From Nocardia arizonensis (GTDB taxonomy: Bacteria > Actinomycetota > Actinomycetes > Mycobacteriales > Mycobacteriaceae), in assembly GCF_001310275.1 (NCBI RefSeq), contig NZ_LGYZ01000092.1:124001-188000 (forward strand): a DNA stretch of 64,000 nucleotides, in the 5' to 3' direction. Shown here piece by piece: positions 24,907 to 33,702 of the stretch. The notes beneath the pieces are model-generated. The model searched no databases. It was not told the origin of the DNA and worked only from the letters and a program-made list of their open reading frames with translations. Made by a program: the position numbers and the translations under genes. Numbering within the stretch: position 1 is the stretch's first letter; each line of letters starts with the position of its first letter.

Positions 24907-27303
24907 TCAACGGGGTACCGGGACGCTCAGACCGGGGAATATCTCGACCGTTGTCGAAGGGCCCGGGCTCGGAGCGCTGGTCGTGGGCGGTTTCGACCCG
25001 GTGGTCTGCGGCGGATTGAGGATGTCGTACGGGCCGCCGGAGGGCGCCCGCGAGGTGGGGGCGGGTGCGTTCCCGCCGCCGGGGCCGATGCCCGGACCGG
25101 TGCCGCCGCCCGTGCCGGTGCCGGGCGCGGGGAACTGCTCGACGGGGGTGCCGTCGAGCGCGTCGTCCATGACCTGTTTCCAGATATCGGACGGCAGGCC
25201 GGAACCGTAGATGTCGGCGCCGCGGGCGGTGCGAATGGCCTGGGGATGTTCGGTGCCGATCCACACCGCGGTCGACAGCGAGGGGGTGAAGCCGATCATC
25301 CAGGCGTCCTTGTTCAGCGCGGTCTCGCCGAGCTGGGTGGTGCCGGTCTTCGCGCCGGAGGGGCGTCCGCCCGCGAGGGCGTGGCCGTTGGAGTAGGCGG
25401 CGATGGGGAGCATGGCCGCGACGGTGTTCTGGGCGATCGTGCGCGAGATGCGCTGCTTGCCCGGCGGCAGTTGACGCCCGACTTGCGGTTCACCGCGATC
25501 GAGGAGTACGCGTCCGTCGCCGGTGACGACGCGCTGGACGAAATACGGCTGTCGGTATACCCCGGAATCGGCGATGGTGGCGTATGCCGAGGCCATATCG
25601 ATGGGGCGGACCAGATACTGGCCGAGCACGATTCCATTGAGCGGGGCGCCGCCGTCCTCGGTGAGGGATTTACCCGCGACGCCCGGGATCTCCTCGGGTA
25701 TGCCCGCTTGGTGCGCGGCGTCGGCGATGGCCTGCGGCCCGTCGAACATCGACATGGTGAGCCGGTAGAAGCTGGTGTTCAGCGATCGTTTCAACGCTTC
25801 GGCCATCGAGCACTTACCGCAGGACTCGCCGTCGACATTGGTGATCGTCGTGCCCCGGTCGGTGACCGGCGCGCTGTCCAGGACCCTGGACAGCGGAATG
25901 CTCTGCTGCTGGGCGGCTATGGCGGCGAACACCTTGAAGGCGGACCCGGTTTGCAGCGGGGCCTGGGCGAAGTCGTAGCCGAGCCCGTCCGCGCCGCCGT
26001 AGTAGGCGCGCACGGCACCCGAGCGCGGGTCGATGGAGACGATCGCGGCTCGCAGTTGGTCGGGTTGCGGGCCGAGCCTGCCCGCGATCGCGTCGAGTGC
26101 CGCCTGCTGCGCCCTGGCGTCGATGGTCGTCGTGATCTGCAACGCACCGGTTTTCAGATCCCGTTCGCCGATTCCGTATTCCCGCAGTTCGCGCAGTACC
26201 TGGGTGCGGATCAGACCCTCGGGTCCGCGTGACTCGCTGTTGTCGGGGATGTCGGTGGCGGGCACGATATCCGGGAACATCGTCGCGTCGCGGTCGCCGG
26301 GAGCCAGCACGCCCATGTCGATCATGCCGTCGAGGACGTAGCGCCAGCGCTCCCGCAGCTGGGGCAGATGGGTTTCGGGGTCGAGGATCGACGGAGTGCG
26401 AAGTACGGCGGCGAGCACCGCGCCCTCGGCGAGGGTCAATTCGGTGGTCGGTTTGCCGAAATAGGCGCGTGCCGCGGCGGCGATTCCGTACGCGCCGCGG
26501 CCGTAGTAGACGGTGTTGAGGTAGGCGGCGAGGATGTCGTCCTTGCTCCACTGCCGCGCCATCTTGGCCGCGATGATCAATTCGCGCGTCTTGCGGGTGA
26601 CTGTGCGTTCGGAGCCGAGGAAGGCGTTCTTCACGTACTGCTGGGTTATGGTCGATCCGCCGCCCGCGTCGTCCTTGCCGAGCATGTTGTCGCGGACCGC
26701 GCGCAGGAATCCCGACGTCGAGTATCCGGGGTTGGTGTAGAAGTCGCGGTCCTCGGCCGACAGTACCGCGTCGCGGACCGTGACGGGTACCTCCGCGAGT
26801 GGAACGAAAATCTGATTGCCTTCCGGCGGAACGACCTTCGCGATGACGGTGGACCCGTCCGAGGCCAGGATGGTGGCGGTCCGATCGGTCTGAACGGCCG
26901 AGGGATCGGGGATCTCGGCGCTCCAGTAGACCAGGACGAACAGCAGTGACGGCAGCGCGACGAACAGGATGAACAGGGCGAGGACCAGCCTGCGTAGTCG
27001 TTGACCGCGGTTGCGGCGCTTGCGTTCCCGGCGTTCGGCTTCCGTCTCGGGACCGAGCCGGACCGCGGGCGGGCCTCCCGCGGCGCGGGGGGAGCGGGGA
27101 CGCTTGCCGTCGCGTTCGTCCATCCCCGGCGCGCCGCCGCCGTAACCGCTTCCGTCCGAACCGGTTCGAATCGCGTCTTCGGCGCCCGCGGTGTCCCGGG
27201 CGTCGGTCTCGGGTGTGGCGCGCGGTTTCCACCCCGCGATCGTGGCATAGGGAGCGGTCTCGGGTTTGCCCTTGCCATCGCGTCGCTTGCCGAACGAGCG
27301 CAC
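24907..27303 (-). CDS. Second class A penicillin-binding protein (PonA paralogue)
   Basis: The GTG at 27303 has AGAGGAGA seven bases upstream and begins VRSFGKRRDGKGKPETAPYA (798 residues). The layout copies PonA1: a shorter charged cytoplasmic tail, TM helix at about 105-127, GT51 domain with EDRDFY (Glu near 184) and STITQQYVKNAF, then the transpeptidase with S454-A-F-K457, SLN and KTGT, and a Gly/Pro-rich tail ending GLSVPVPR. Long stretches are identical in pattern to the 16286-19123 protein, so the two are paralogues. It should make peptidoglycan at the outer membrane face. It could be the PonA2-type enzyme, but I see no PASTA domain, which argues against that. Confidence 0.94.
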   Translation of the reverse strand: MRSFGKRRDGKGKPETAPYATIAGWKPRATPETDARDTAGAEDAIRTGSDGSGYGGGAPGMDERDGKRPRSPRAAGGPPAVRLGPETEAERRERKRRNRGQRLRRLVLALFILFVALPSLLFVLVYWSAEIPDPSAVQTDRTATILASDGSTVIAKVVPPEGNQIFVPLAEVPVTVRDAVLSAEDRDFYTNPGYSTSGFLRAVRDNMLGKDDAGGGSTITQQYVKNAFLGSERTVTRKTRELIIAAKMARQWSKDDILAAYLNTVYYGRGAYGIAAAARAYFGKPTTELTLAEGAVLAAVLRTPSILDPETHLPQLRERWRYVLDGMIDMGVLAPGDRDATMFPDIVPATDIPDNSESRGPEGLIRTQVLRELREYGIGERDLKTGALQITTTIDARAQQAALDAIAGRLGPQPDQLRAAIVSIDPRSGAVRAYYGGADGLGYDFAQAPLQTGSAFKVFAAIAAQQQSIPLSRVLDSAPVTDRGTTITNVDGESCGKCSMAEALKRSLNTSFYRLTMSMFDGPQAIADAAHQAGIPEEIPGVAGKSLTEDGGAPLNGIVLGQYLVRPIDMASAYATIADSGVYRQPYFVQRVVTGDGRVLLDRGEPQVGRQLPPGKQRISRTIAQNTVAAMLPIAAYSNGHALAGGRPSGAKTGTTQLGETALNKDAWMIGFTPSLSTAVWIGTEHPQAIRTARGADIYGSGLPSDIWKQVMDDALDGTPVEQFPAPGTGTGGGTGPGIGPGGGNAPAPTSRAPSGGPYDILNPPQTTGSKPPTTSAPSPGPSTTVEIFPGLSVPVPR

Positions 27304-27478
27304 GGTCTGTCTCCTCTCGGAGCTTCGGTCGAACCCCACCTGCGTCGAACACACGTCCGACCGGCCAACCGTGCCGGACGCACGAGACGTGACCATCGAG
27401 CCGTGGACCGGACTCTACTCGCGTAGCGGTGTCCGGCGGAGTATTCGACCGGCGGATACCCCCGATCGACGGGGAGTA

Positions 27479-28372
27479 TCAGCTCTTGACGCCGCCCGCG
27501 GTGAGACCGGAGATGATCCGGCGCTGGAACACCAGAACCATGACGACCAGCGGAATCGTCACGATCGTGCCCGCCGCCATGATCGCCGCGTACGGCTGCA
27601 CCAGCGGATTGTTACCCGAGAACCGCGCGATGGCGACGGTCACCGGTTCGGTCGAACCGCTGGAGAGCAGCCGGGCCAGCAGATATTCGTTGACCGCGGC
27701 GATGAAGGCCAGGATCGCGGTGGTGAACACCGCAGGCGCGGCCAGCGGCAGCATGACCAGCCGGAAGGCCTGCATCTTGGTCGCGCCGTCGATGCGCGCG
27801 GCTTCTTCGAGTTCCCAGGGCAATTCGGCGAAGAACGAGGCCAGGATGTAGACCGTCATGGGCAGTACGAAGGAGATGTTCGGAATGATCATCGCCTGGT
27901 ATCGGCCGATCCACCCGAGATTGGTGAACAGCTGGAACAGCGGGGTGACCAGCACCACCACCGGGAACATGGACGCGCTCAGGATCAGTCCGGCCACCAC
28001 GTACTGACCTTTGAAGGTGAGCCGGGCCAGCGCGTATGCGGCGAAGATGCCGAGCACAAGGGCGAGCGCCGTGGTGATCGAACCGATGACGAGGCTGTTG
28101 ATCAGCGCCTTGCCGAAATCGTTGCCGCGACTGGTGTCGAAGGCATTGCGGAAGTTCTCGAACGTGACGTGGGTCGGCCACGGCGTGTTGTCGAAGGTGT
28201 AATCGGGATCGCGCAGTGCGGTGACGGCCATCCAGTAGAACGGCGCGAGCCCCCATACCAGCACGATCAGCGCGCCGAGGTAGAGGCGTACGGTGCCGAG
28301 CCGCTTGGTCCATGGCACCGGCTGCGCGGACGTCTGGCGCGGCCGCGGCTTCGTCGTCGTCGTGGCGGTCAT
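27479..28372 (-). CDS. sugB: Carbohydrate ABC transporter permease, SugB-like
   Basis: The ATG at 28372 overlaps the sugA stop (ATGA), giving 297 residues with six membrane helices. The cytoplasmic EAA loop that docks the ATPase is clear at ELEEAARIDGATKMQAFRLV near residue 190. It belongs to the MalG/CUT1 type permeases. With SugA it forms the channel for a disaccharide, probably trehalose, by analogy with M. tuberculosis SugB. No ATPase gene follows; the closest match is at 35528-36619. The name is given on operon order and similarity, so substrate is inferred. Confidence 0.85.
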   Translation of the reverse strand: MTATTTTKPRPRQTSAQPVPWTKRLGTVRLYLGALIVLVWGLAPFYWMAVTALRDPDYTFDNTPWPTHVTFENFRNAFDTSRGNDFGKALINSLVIGSITTALALVLGIFAAYALARLTFKGQYVVAGLILSASMFPVVVLVTPLFQLFTNLGWIGRYQAMIIPNISFVLPMTVYILASFFAELPWELEEAARIDGATKMQAFRLVMLPLAAPAVFTTAILAFIAAVNEYLLARLLSSGSTEPVTVAIARFSGNNPLVQPYAAIMAAGTIVTIPLVVMVLVFQRRIISGLTAGGVKS

Positions 28373-29394
28373 CAGTGCGCCTCCCGCTGTTCTTCCTGTG
28401 TCCGTACCGCGTTGGCGCCGAGGATCTTCACCAGCACGAAGGCGACGGCGAAGATCAGCAGGAAGGTGATGGTGGACAGCGCGGCGGCGCTGTTTGGCCC
28501 CTGGCGGACCTGGTCGACCACCAGGATCGACATCGTGCGGGTGGACGGGTTGCCCAGGGTCATGATCGCGGGCAGATCGTACATGCGCAGCGCGTCCATG
28601 GTGCGGAACAGCACGGCGACCAGCAGCGCGGGCTTCAGCAGCGGCAGCGTGATGTGCGTGAAGCGCTGCCAGGCCGACGCGCCGTCGACCCTGGCGGCCT
28701 CGTACACATCCGCCGGAATCACCTGGAGACCCGCGAGCAGCAGCAGTGCCATGAACGGTGTCGTCTTCCAGACATCGGCCGTGATCACCGCGATTCGCGA
28801 CGGCCATTCGTCGGCGGTCCACAGTATGTGGGTGCCGAACACGCGGTTGACCACGCCGTCGTACTGGAACATGAACTCCCACAACCGCGCTGTCACCGCG
28901 GTCGGAATGGCCCACGGGATCAGCACCGCGGCCCGCAGCAGCGCCCGGCCACGGAAGGTCTTGCCCATCACCACCGCCATACCGAGGCCGATGGTGGCCT
29001 CGAGGGCGACCGTGACCACGGTGAAGAACAGCGTGACGCCGACGGCCATCCAGAACTGCGAACCCAGATTGCCCGTCGGACAGGAGATCGTCTGCCCGCC
29101 CGCTTGGCACTGTTGCAGCAGCCAGTGGGTGTAGTTGCTGAACCCGGCGCTGCCGCCCTCGACGAACATGCCGGTGGACCGGTCGAGTCCCGAGTCCTTG
29201 CGGAAGGACATCCACACCGCCCGCACCACCGGATATCCGATGATGATCGCCAGCGTGATCAGCACGGGCGCGACGAACATCCACGCCTTGGCCGATTTGC
29301 GCATCTCCGACGCCACGCGCTCGCCGAATCCGCGTCGGCGCGGAAGGAATTCGTCGTCCGGCACGCGTGTAGCCGTTCCCGAAGGATCCGACAC
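28372..29394 (-). CDS. sugA: Carbohydrate ABC transporter permease, SugA-like
   Basis: I start at a GTG at 29394 with AGGAGTGAG just upstream (VSDPSGTATRVPDDEF), giving 340 residues. Six or so membrane helices are visible, starting with AWMFVAPVLITLAIIIGYPV near residue 38, and the EAA loop DVYEAARVDGASAWQRFTHI near residue 240. A large outer loop after the first helix carries two Cys (QQCQAG and ISCPTG) that may form a disulfide. It is the MalF-type partner of SugB in a CUT1 importer. Gene order lpqY-sugA-sugB is as in mycobacteria. Confidence 0.86.
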   Translation of the reverse strand: MSDPSGTATRVPDDEFLPRRRGFGERVASEMRKSAKAWMFVAPVLITLAIIIGYPVVRAVWMSFRKDSGLDRSTGMFVEGGSAGFSNYTHWLLQQCQAGGQTISCPTGNLGSQFWMAVGVTLFFTVVTVALEATIGLGMAVVMGKTFRGRALLRAAVLIPWAIPTAVTARLWEFMFQYDGVVNRVFGTHILWTADEWPSRIAVITADVWKTTPFMALLLLAGLQVIPADVYEAARVDGASAWQRFTHITLPLLKPALLVAVLFRTMDALRMYDLPAIMTLGNPSTRTMSILVVDQVRQGPNSAAALSTITFLLIFAVAFVLVKILGANAVRTQEEQREAH

Positions 29395-29445
29395 CGTTAT
29401 CTCACTCCTACGGGTTGGTCGGGTCCGCTGGTCCACAAACCGCGG

Positions 29446-30747
29446 TTACGATCCGGCGGTCTCGATACCCTTTTGCATCCCGGCGATCGCGTCGTCGACG
29501 GACTTGTTGCCCTTCAGCGCGGCGTAGGCGTTGTCCTGGATGGCCTTGGACACCGCGGTGTAGAACGGCGTCACCGGGCGCGGCACGGCACTGGCGATCG
29601 AATCCTTGAGCGCGGGCAGGTACGGCATCTTCGCGATGAGCGCCGGATCGTCGTACATCGAGGCGCGCACCGAGGGCAGCGCGCCCGAGGCGACGATGTG
29701 CTGGGCGTCCTCGCTGATCAGGAAGCGCAGGAAATCAAGCGCGGTGGCCTTGTTCTTGGAGAAGGCGCTGATCGCGGCGTTGTATCCACCGAGCGTCGAG
29801 GCGCCGACACCGGTTTCGCCCGGCAGCGGGGCGACGCCGAACTTGTCCTTGACCGCCGAGGATTCCGAGCCGACGTCACCGAAGGTGGACGGCCACGAGC
29901 GCAGGAACATGAGCTTGCCCTGTGCGAACGCGTTGCCGGATTCGGGCTCCTTGAAGGTGATGGCCTCGGCCGGGATGTCGCCGGTCTTGAACCCGTTGAC
30001 CAGCGTGTTCAGCCCGGCCTTCGCCTGCGGGCTGTTCACCGTCGGCGTCTTGCCGTCGGGGCCCACGAAGCTGCCGCCGAAGGCGTTGATCACCTCGGAG
30101 GTGTTCACCGTCAGACCCTCGTACGGCGCGAACTGGCCCGCGTAGCAGCCGATGTTGTTGTCCCTGGCGATCTGGCACTGGCCCAGCATCTGCGCCCACG
30201 TCGTCGGCGGCTCGGGCACCAGATCCTTGCGGTAGAACAGCAGTCCGCCGTTGGTGTTGCGCGGCGCGGCGTAGAGGGTGTTGTTGTAGGTGGCGCTCGC
30301 CACCGGCGGCGGCAGCAGCGTCGAGGTGTCGAGCGAGAAGGCGTCCTCGAGCGGCTGGATCCAGCCCTTGGCCGCGAATTCGGCGGTCCACGGCACGTCG
30401 AGCGCGACCACGTCGTAACCGGCCTGCTTGGAGCTCATGTGCTCGACCAGGTCGTCGTACTGCTGCGAAGCGTCGTTCGACTGCTCCTTGAATGTCACCT
30501 GTTCGTCGGGATGGGACGCGTTCCAGCGTTCGATGAGCTGTTTGACCACACCCGTCTCGGTGGTGTCCTTGCCCTCGACGTAGGTGATCGGGCCACGGCC
30601 GGTGAGGTTCTGCGAGGTCGGGTTGCCGCCGGAGTCGCTGGAGCACGCACTGGTGAACGTCGCCGTCAGCAGCGCCACCGACGCAGCCGCCAACGCGGCT
30701 CGCGGTACGAGCGACGAACGTAGGGACGACACCTTCTTCAAAGCCAT
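29446..30747 (-). CDS. lpqY: Sugar-binding lipoprotein of ABC importer, LpqY-like
   Basis: The ATG at 30747 with TTGGAGTG upstream starts a lipoprotein signal (MALKKVSSLRSSLVPRAALA ... TSACSSDS), so the mature protein is anchored at the acylated Cys. It has 433 residues and the family-1 solute-binding fold. YDVVALDVPWTAEFAAKGWI near residue 112 and LPSVRASMYDDP closely follow the LpqY sequence of M. tuberculosis, which binds trehalose. It would catch trehalose released during mycolate transfer, fitting the antigen 85-like esterase elsewhere in the window. Substrate remains inferred. Region 30748-30937 is the promoter space shared with the divergent DUF2786 gene. Confidence 0.88.
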   Translation of the reverse strand: MALKKVSSLRSSLVPRAALAAASVALLTATFTSACSSDSGGNPTSQNLTGRGPITYVEGKDTTETGVVKQLIERWNASHPDEQVTFKEQSNDASQQYDDLVEHMSSKQAGYDVVALDVPWTAEFAAKGWIQPLEDAFSLDTSTLLPPPVASATYNNTLYAAPRNTNGGLLFYRKDLVPEPPTTWAQMLGQCQIARDNNIGCYAGQFAPYEGLTVNTSEVINAFGGSFVGPDGKTPTVNSPQAKAGLNTLVNGFKTGDIPAEAITFKEPESGNAFAQGKLMFLRSWPSTFGDVGSESSAVKDKFGVAPLPGETGVGASTLGGYNAAISAFSKNKATALDFLRFLISEDAQHIVASGALPSVRASMYDDPALIAKMPYLPALKDSIASAVPRPVTPFYTAVSKAIQDNAYAALKGNKSVDDAIAGMQKGIETAGS

Positions 30748-30937
30748 CGCGGACACTCCAAGTGGTTTACGACGTGAGCAGCGGCACACCCTGCGGTGCA
30801 CAACGCAAGATACATCGTGTTCACCTGGCACGCCCGATTACGTATCGCTTTCGATGGTGAGACACGGCACGTTCACGCGGGCTTCACGAACCATCCCGGT
30901 GCCGCCGCGGCGGGCCGCCGAGATTAGGCTGGGGTCG

Positions 30938-31777
30938 ATGACGTCGCCGAATGCGGTACCCGATCGAATGCTCACGCGGATCGGCGGGCTGCTGCGCAAG
31001 GCCGAGGCCACCGACAACGAACACGAGGCCGAGGCGTTCATGGCCGCCGCGCAGCGTCTGGCGACGAAGACCTCGATCGATCTCGCGGTGGCCCGCGCGC
31101 ACATCGCCGGACGGGAGCGCCGGGCGACGCCGACGCAGCGGGTGATCGCGATCGGCGAACCCGGGAAGAAGGGGCTGCGCACCTACGTGCAGTTGTTCGT
31201 GGCGATAGCGTCGGCCAACGACGTTCGCTGCGATGTCGCGCGGACCTCGACCCAGGTGTTCGCCTTCGGTTTCGAATCCGATATCGACACCTGCGAGGCG
31301 CTGTACGCGAGTCTGCTGGTGCAGATGGTGCGCGCCTCCGATCACTACATCAAATCCGGGCAGTACCGCACGGCCACCGTGGAGAAGGTGGTCGAGAAGA
31401 CGGAATGGGGTAGGCGGGTGCGCCGCAGCGTGCGGGTGCCCGCCGCGCCGGTGACCGCCCGCCTCAACTTCCAGATGGCCTTCGCCGCGCGGATCGGCCG
31501 CAGACTCGCCGAGGTGAAATCCGAGGTCGAGGCCGAGGCCGTCGCGCAGGCCGCGGCGGCGACCGGGACGGCGTTGGCGCTGCGCGACAAGGAGGTGGCG
31601 CTCACCGATTTCTACCGGCGCACCTCGCAGGCGCGCGGCACCTGGCGCGGACCGCAGGCGTCGGCGGGACATTCGGCCGGTGCGCGGCGGGCGGGTGACC
31701 GCGCGGGTCGCGCCGCGCGACTCGGCCCGTCCACCGAACTCGGCGCCGCCCGCGCACAAGTGACCGACGGCCGATGA
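30938..31777 (+). CDS. DUF2786 domain-containing protein
   Basis: An ATG at 30938 gives 279 residues. The N-terminal 45 residues (MLTRIGGLLRKAEATDNEHE ... FMAAAQRLATKTSIDLAVAR) are the DUF2786 helical domain. A middle region of about 170 residues follows, related to DUF7168 (LFVAIASANDVRCDVARTST and ALYASLLVQMVRASDHY), with a basic tail. The open frame upstream to 30584 lies over the lpqY promoter and is not coding. It is followed after 10 bases by a metallohydrolase-like gene; this pairing recurs in actinobacteria and suggests joint function. No enzymatic motif is evident in this protein. Confidence 0.87.
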   Translation: MTSPNAVPDRMLTRIGGLLRKAEATDNEHEAEAFMAAAQRLATKTSIDLAVARAHIAGRERRATPTQRVIAIGEPGKKGLRTYVQLFVAIASANDVRCDVARTSTQVFAFGFESDIDTCEALYASLLVQMVRASDHYIKSGQYRTATVEKVVEKTEWGRRVRRSVRVPAAPVTARLNFQMAFAARIGRRLAEVKSEVEAEAVAQAAAATGTALALRDKEVALTDFYRRTSQARGTWRGPQASAGHSAGARRAGDRAGRAARLGPSTELGAARAQVTDGR

Positions 31778-31787
31778 GCGGTCCCGC

Positions 31788-32297
31788 GTGAGCGCGCGCG
31801 ACGGCCGGCGCGCGCGGGTGTACGACGCCGAACAGTTGGTGCGCGCGATGTTCGACCGCGCCGACGAGAGTTCCGCGCGCACCGTGGATCTGTACGGTTC
31901 GCGGCTCACCCTGCCCGTGGAACGGCGCTTCGCCTCGGTGGATTCGGTGCAGGTCTATGTGGACAAGGTCTTGGCGCTGGATTGGGTGCGCGCGAGCGGG
32001 CCGCGCGCCGCGCGACCGGTGCGGGTCCGGGCGCGACGCGGAACCGCCGCGGCCCATTACGAACCCGAGGACGGCGTGCTCGCGGTTCCGCCGCCCACCG
32101 GCGCGACCACCTGGGCGCTGCGCGAACTGGTGATACTGCACGAATTGGCCCATCACCTCGCGCCCGCCGGCGACCTCGCCGCCCACGGACCCGAATTCTG
32201 TACGCGCTACGTGGAATTGGTCGAAGGCGTCATCGGACCCGAGGCCGGACTCCTGCTGCGCTCGACCATGCACGGCTGCGGCGTCGTCTTCGGATAG
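31788..32297 (+). CDS. TIGR04338-type putative zinc metallohydrolase
   Basis: The GTG at 31788 gives 169 residues. The zinc-binding helix is obvious at LRELVILHELAHHLAPAG near residue 112, an HExxH motif, and HGPEFCTRYVELV about 15 residues later supplies the third ligand region. The pattern matches TIGR04338, a small actinobacterial family found next to DUF2786 genes. It probably is a cytosolic metallopeptidase whose partner or substrate is the DUF2786 protein encoded 10 bases upstream. Confidence in the metal site is high and in the substrate low. Confidence 0.88.
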   Translation: MSARDGRRARVYDAEQLVRAMFDRADESSARTVDLYGSRLTLPVERRFASVDSVQVYVDKVLALDWVRASGPRAARPVRVRARRGTAAAHYEPEDGVLAVPPPTGATTWALRELVILHELAHHLAPAGDLAAHGPEFCTRYVELVEGVIGPEAGLLLRSTMHGCGVVFG

Positions 32298-32320
32298 CAG
32301 CGCCGACTAGCCGGCGTCGA

Positions 32321-33295
32321 TTAGCCTGCGTCGAGTAGCGCCGAGACTCGGGCCAGGCGCGCGTGCCACCAGGCGACCCGGGCCGGGTCGGGGTGTCGGT
32401 AACGCTCGAGCATGTCACTGTCGGGGACAGGTGGGGTGCGCGGCACGGGGAGGTAGCCGTCGACCGGGCGGGGGGACGGGGCGACGATATCGCCGGTGAA
32501 CAGGGCGGTGGTGCCGAGCCCACAGGCGAAGTCGAGTTCGGGGAGCGCGCCTGCCAGAGCCAGCTGGGCGGCGAGGCCGACGCCGGTCTCCAAGGCGGAG
32601 GAGACCACGCACGGCAGGCCGGCGGCCGCGGCGACCCGCAGCGCCTTGCGCACACCGCCGAGGGGAGTGCACTTGAGTACCGCGATATCGGCGGCGCCCG
32701 CCACCGCGACGCGCAGCGGATCCTCGGCGCGGCGAATCGATTCGTCGGCGGCGACGCGCACGTCCACCTTGCGGCGCACCGCGGCCAACTCCTCGATGGT
32801 GCGGCAGGGTTGCTCGACGTATTCCAATCCGCCCGCCGCGCGGTCGATCTCGGTGATGTGCGCGACCGCGGTGTCGACGTCCCAGACGGCATTGGCGTCG
32901 ACCCGGACCCGGCCGCGCGGACCGAGTGCGTCGCGGACCGCCTCGACCCTGGCCAAATCCTCCGCCAGCGAATCGGGATGGTCGGCGACCTTCACCTTCG
33001 CGGTGCGGCAGCCCGACTCCACGACGATGGCGTGCGCGCGTCGCGGATCGACGGCGGGCACGGTGCAGTTGACGGGTACGCGGTCGCGCACCGGCGCGGG
33101 CCAGCCGACACCGATCTGTTCGCGGGCGGTGGCCAGCCAGCCCGCGGCCTCGCGGTCGTCGTATTCGGGGAAGGGACAGAATTCGCCCCAGCCGAGCGGG
33201 CCGGGCAAGAGCATCCCCTCGCGCACGGTGATGCCGCGGAAGCGCGTCCGCAGCGGTATCGCGTAGACGACGGGTTCGGTTCCTTCGGCGGTCAT
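32321..33295 (-). CDS. menC: o-Succinylbenzoate synthase
   Basis: The 324-residue enolase-superfamily enzyme shows the actinobacterial MenC pattern. AKVKVADHPDSLAED near residue 100 has the catalytic Lys pair, RVRVDANAVWDVD, LEYVEQPCRT and VRVAADESIR supply the metal-binding Asp, Glu and Asp, and ADIAVLKCTPLGGV has the second Lys. It dehydrates SHCHC to o-succinylbenzoate in menaquinone synthesis in the cytosol. No other men genes are in the window. It is at the short end for the family, as in mycobacteria. Its upstream side faces the small membrane protein gene at 33349. Confidence 0.94.
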   Translation of the reverse strand: MTAEGTEPVVYAIPLRTRFRGITVREGMLLPGPLGWGEFCPFPEYDDREAAGWLATAREQIGVGWPAPVRDRVPVNCTVPAVDPRRAHAIVVESGCRTAKVKVADHPDSLAEDLARVEAVRDALGPRGRVRVDANAVWDVDTAVAHITEIDRAAGGLEYVEQPCRTIEELAAVRRKVDVRVAADESIRRAEDPLRVAVAGAADIAVLKCTPLGGVRKALRVAAAAGLPCVVSSALETGVGLAAQLALAGALPELDFACGLGTTALFTGDIVAPSPRPVDGYLPVPRTPPVPDSDMLERYRHPDPARVAWWHARLARVSALLDAG

Positions 33296-33348
33296 CGGGT
33301 CTCAGCCTACGGGTGGCCGCGGCCCGGATCTCGCGTCATGCTCGATAC

Positions 33349-33669
33349 ATGGGGTATCCGCGGGGAGGGCCGCTCGAAATCCTGCGTGTCGCGGTCGCTT
33401 CGCTGCTCGCGGTGTCGGCCGGGATATTCGTGGTCACCCTCATCCCGCTCTACGAACTGCTCGACCGCGACGGCGACGCGTCGATGATCGTCGCATACGC
33501 GATCGCGTGTCTCGGGGTGATCGTGTCGGTGGTGGTCGCCGTCGAGCGGGTGCTGTCCCGCGTCCGGGCTCGTCGACCGGTCGGGTGGGCCCCGCTGGTC
33601 GCCGTGCCGGTGCTGGCCGAATCCTATCTGGCGGGGCTGCTGGCGGCGTTGGTGCTGGTCACTGTGTGA
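33349..33669 (+). CDS. Small hypothetical membrane protein
   Basis: The ATG at 33349 gives 106 residues with three hydrophobic segments, at about 11-30 (LRVAVASLLAVSAGIFVVTL), 45-65 and 83-105 (LVAVPVLAESYLAGLLAALV), split by a short basic loop. I do not recognise a family. Codon use fits the neighbours. It is divergent from menC with 53 bases between the starts and convergent with the thiolase gene across a strong hairpin. It may be a simple envelope protein of Nocardia-type genomes. Confidence 0.65.
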   Translation: MGYPRGGPLEILRVAVASLLAVSAGIFVVTLIPLYELLDRDGDASMIVAYAIACLGVIVSVVVAVERVLSRVRARRPVGWAPLVAVPVLAESYLAGLLAALVLVTV

Positions 33670-33670
33670 G

Positions 33671-33696
33671 GGAGGTACCCGCCCGCGGGTACCTCC
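33671..33696. terminator. Bidirectional terminator between small membrane protein and thiolase
   Basis: A perfect 10-bp stem (33671-33680 with 33687-33696) and a six-base loop fill the 33-base gap between two convergent genes. Confidence 0.75.
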
Positions 33697-33702
33697 GGTG
33701 CG

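Noticed and set aside
28312..30723. Plus-strand open frame of 803 codons opposite sugA and lpqY
   Set aside because: Composition is typical of a codon-shadow frame; the permease and lipoprotein on the other strand are clear.
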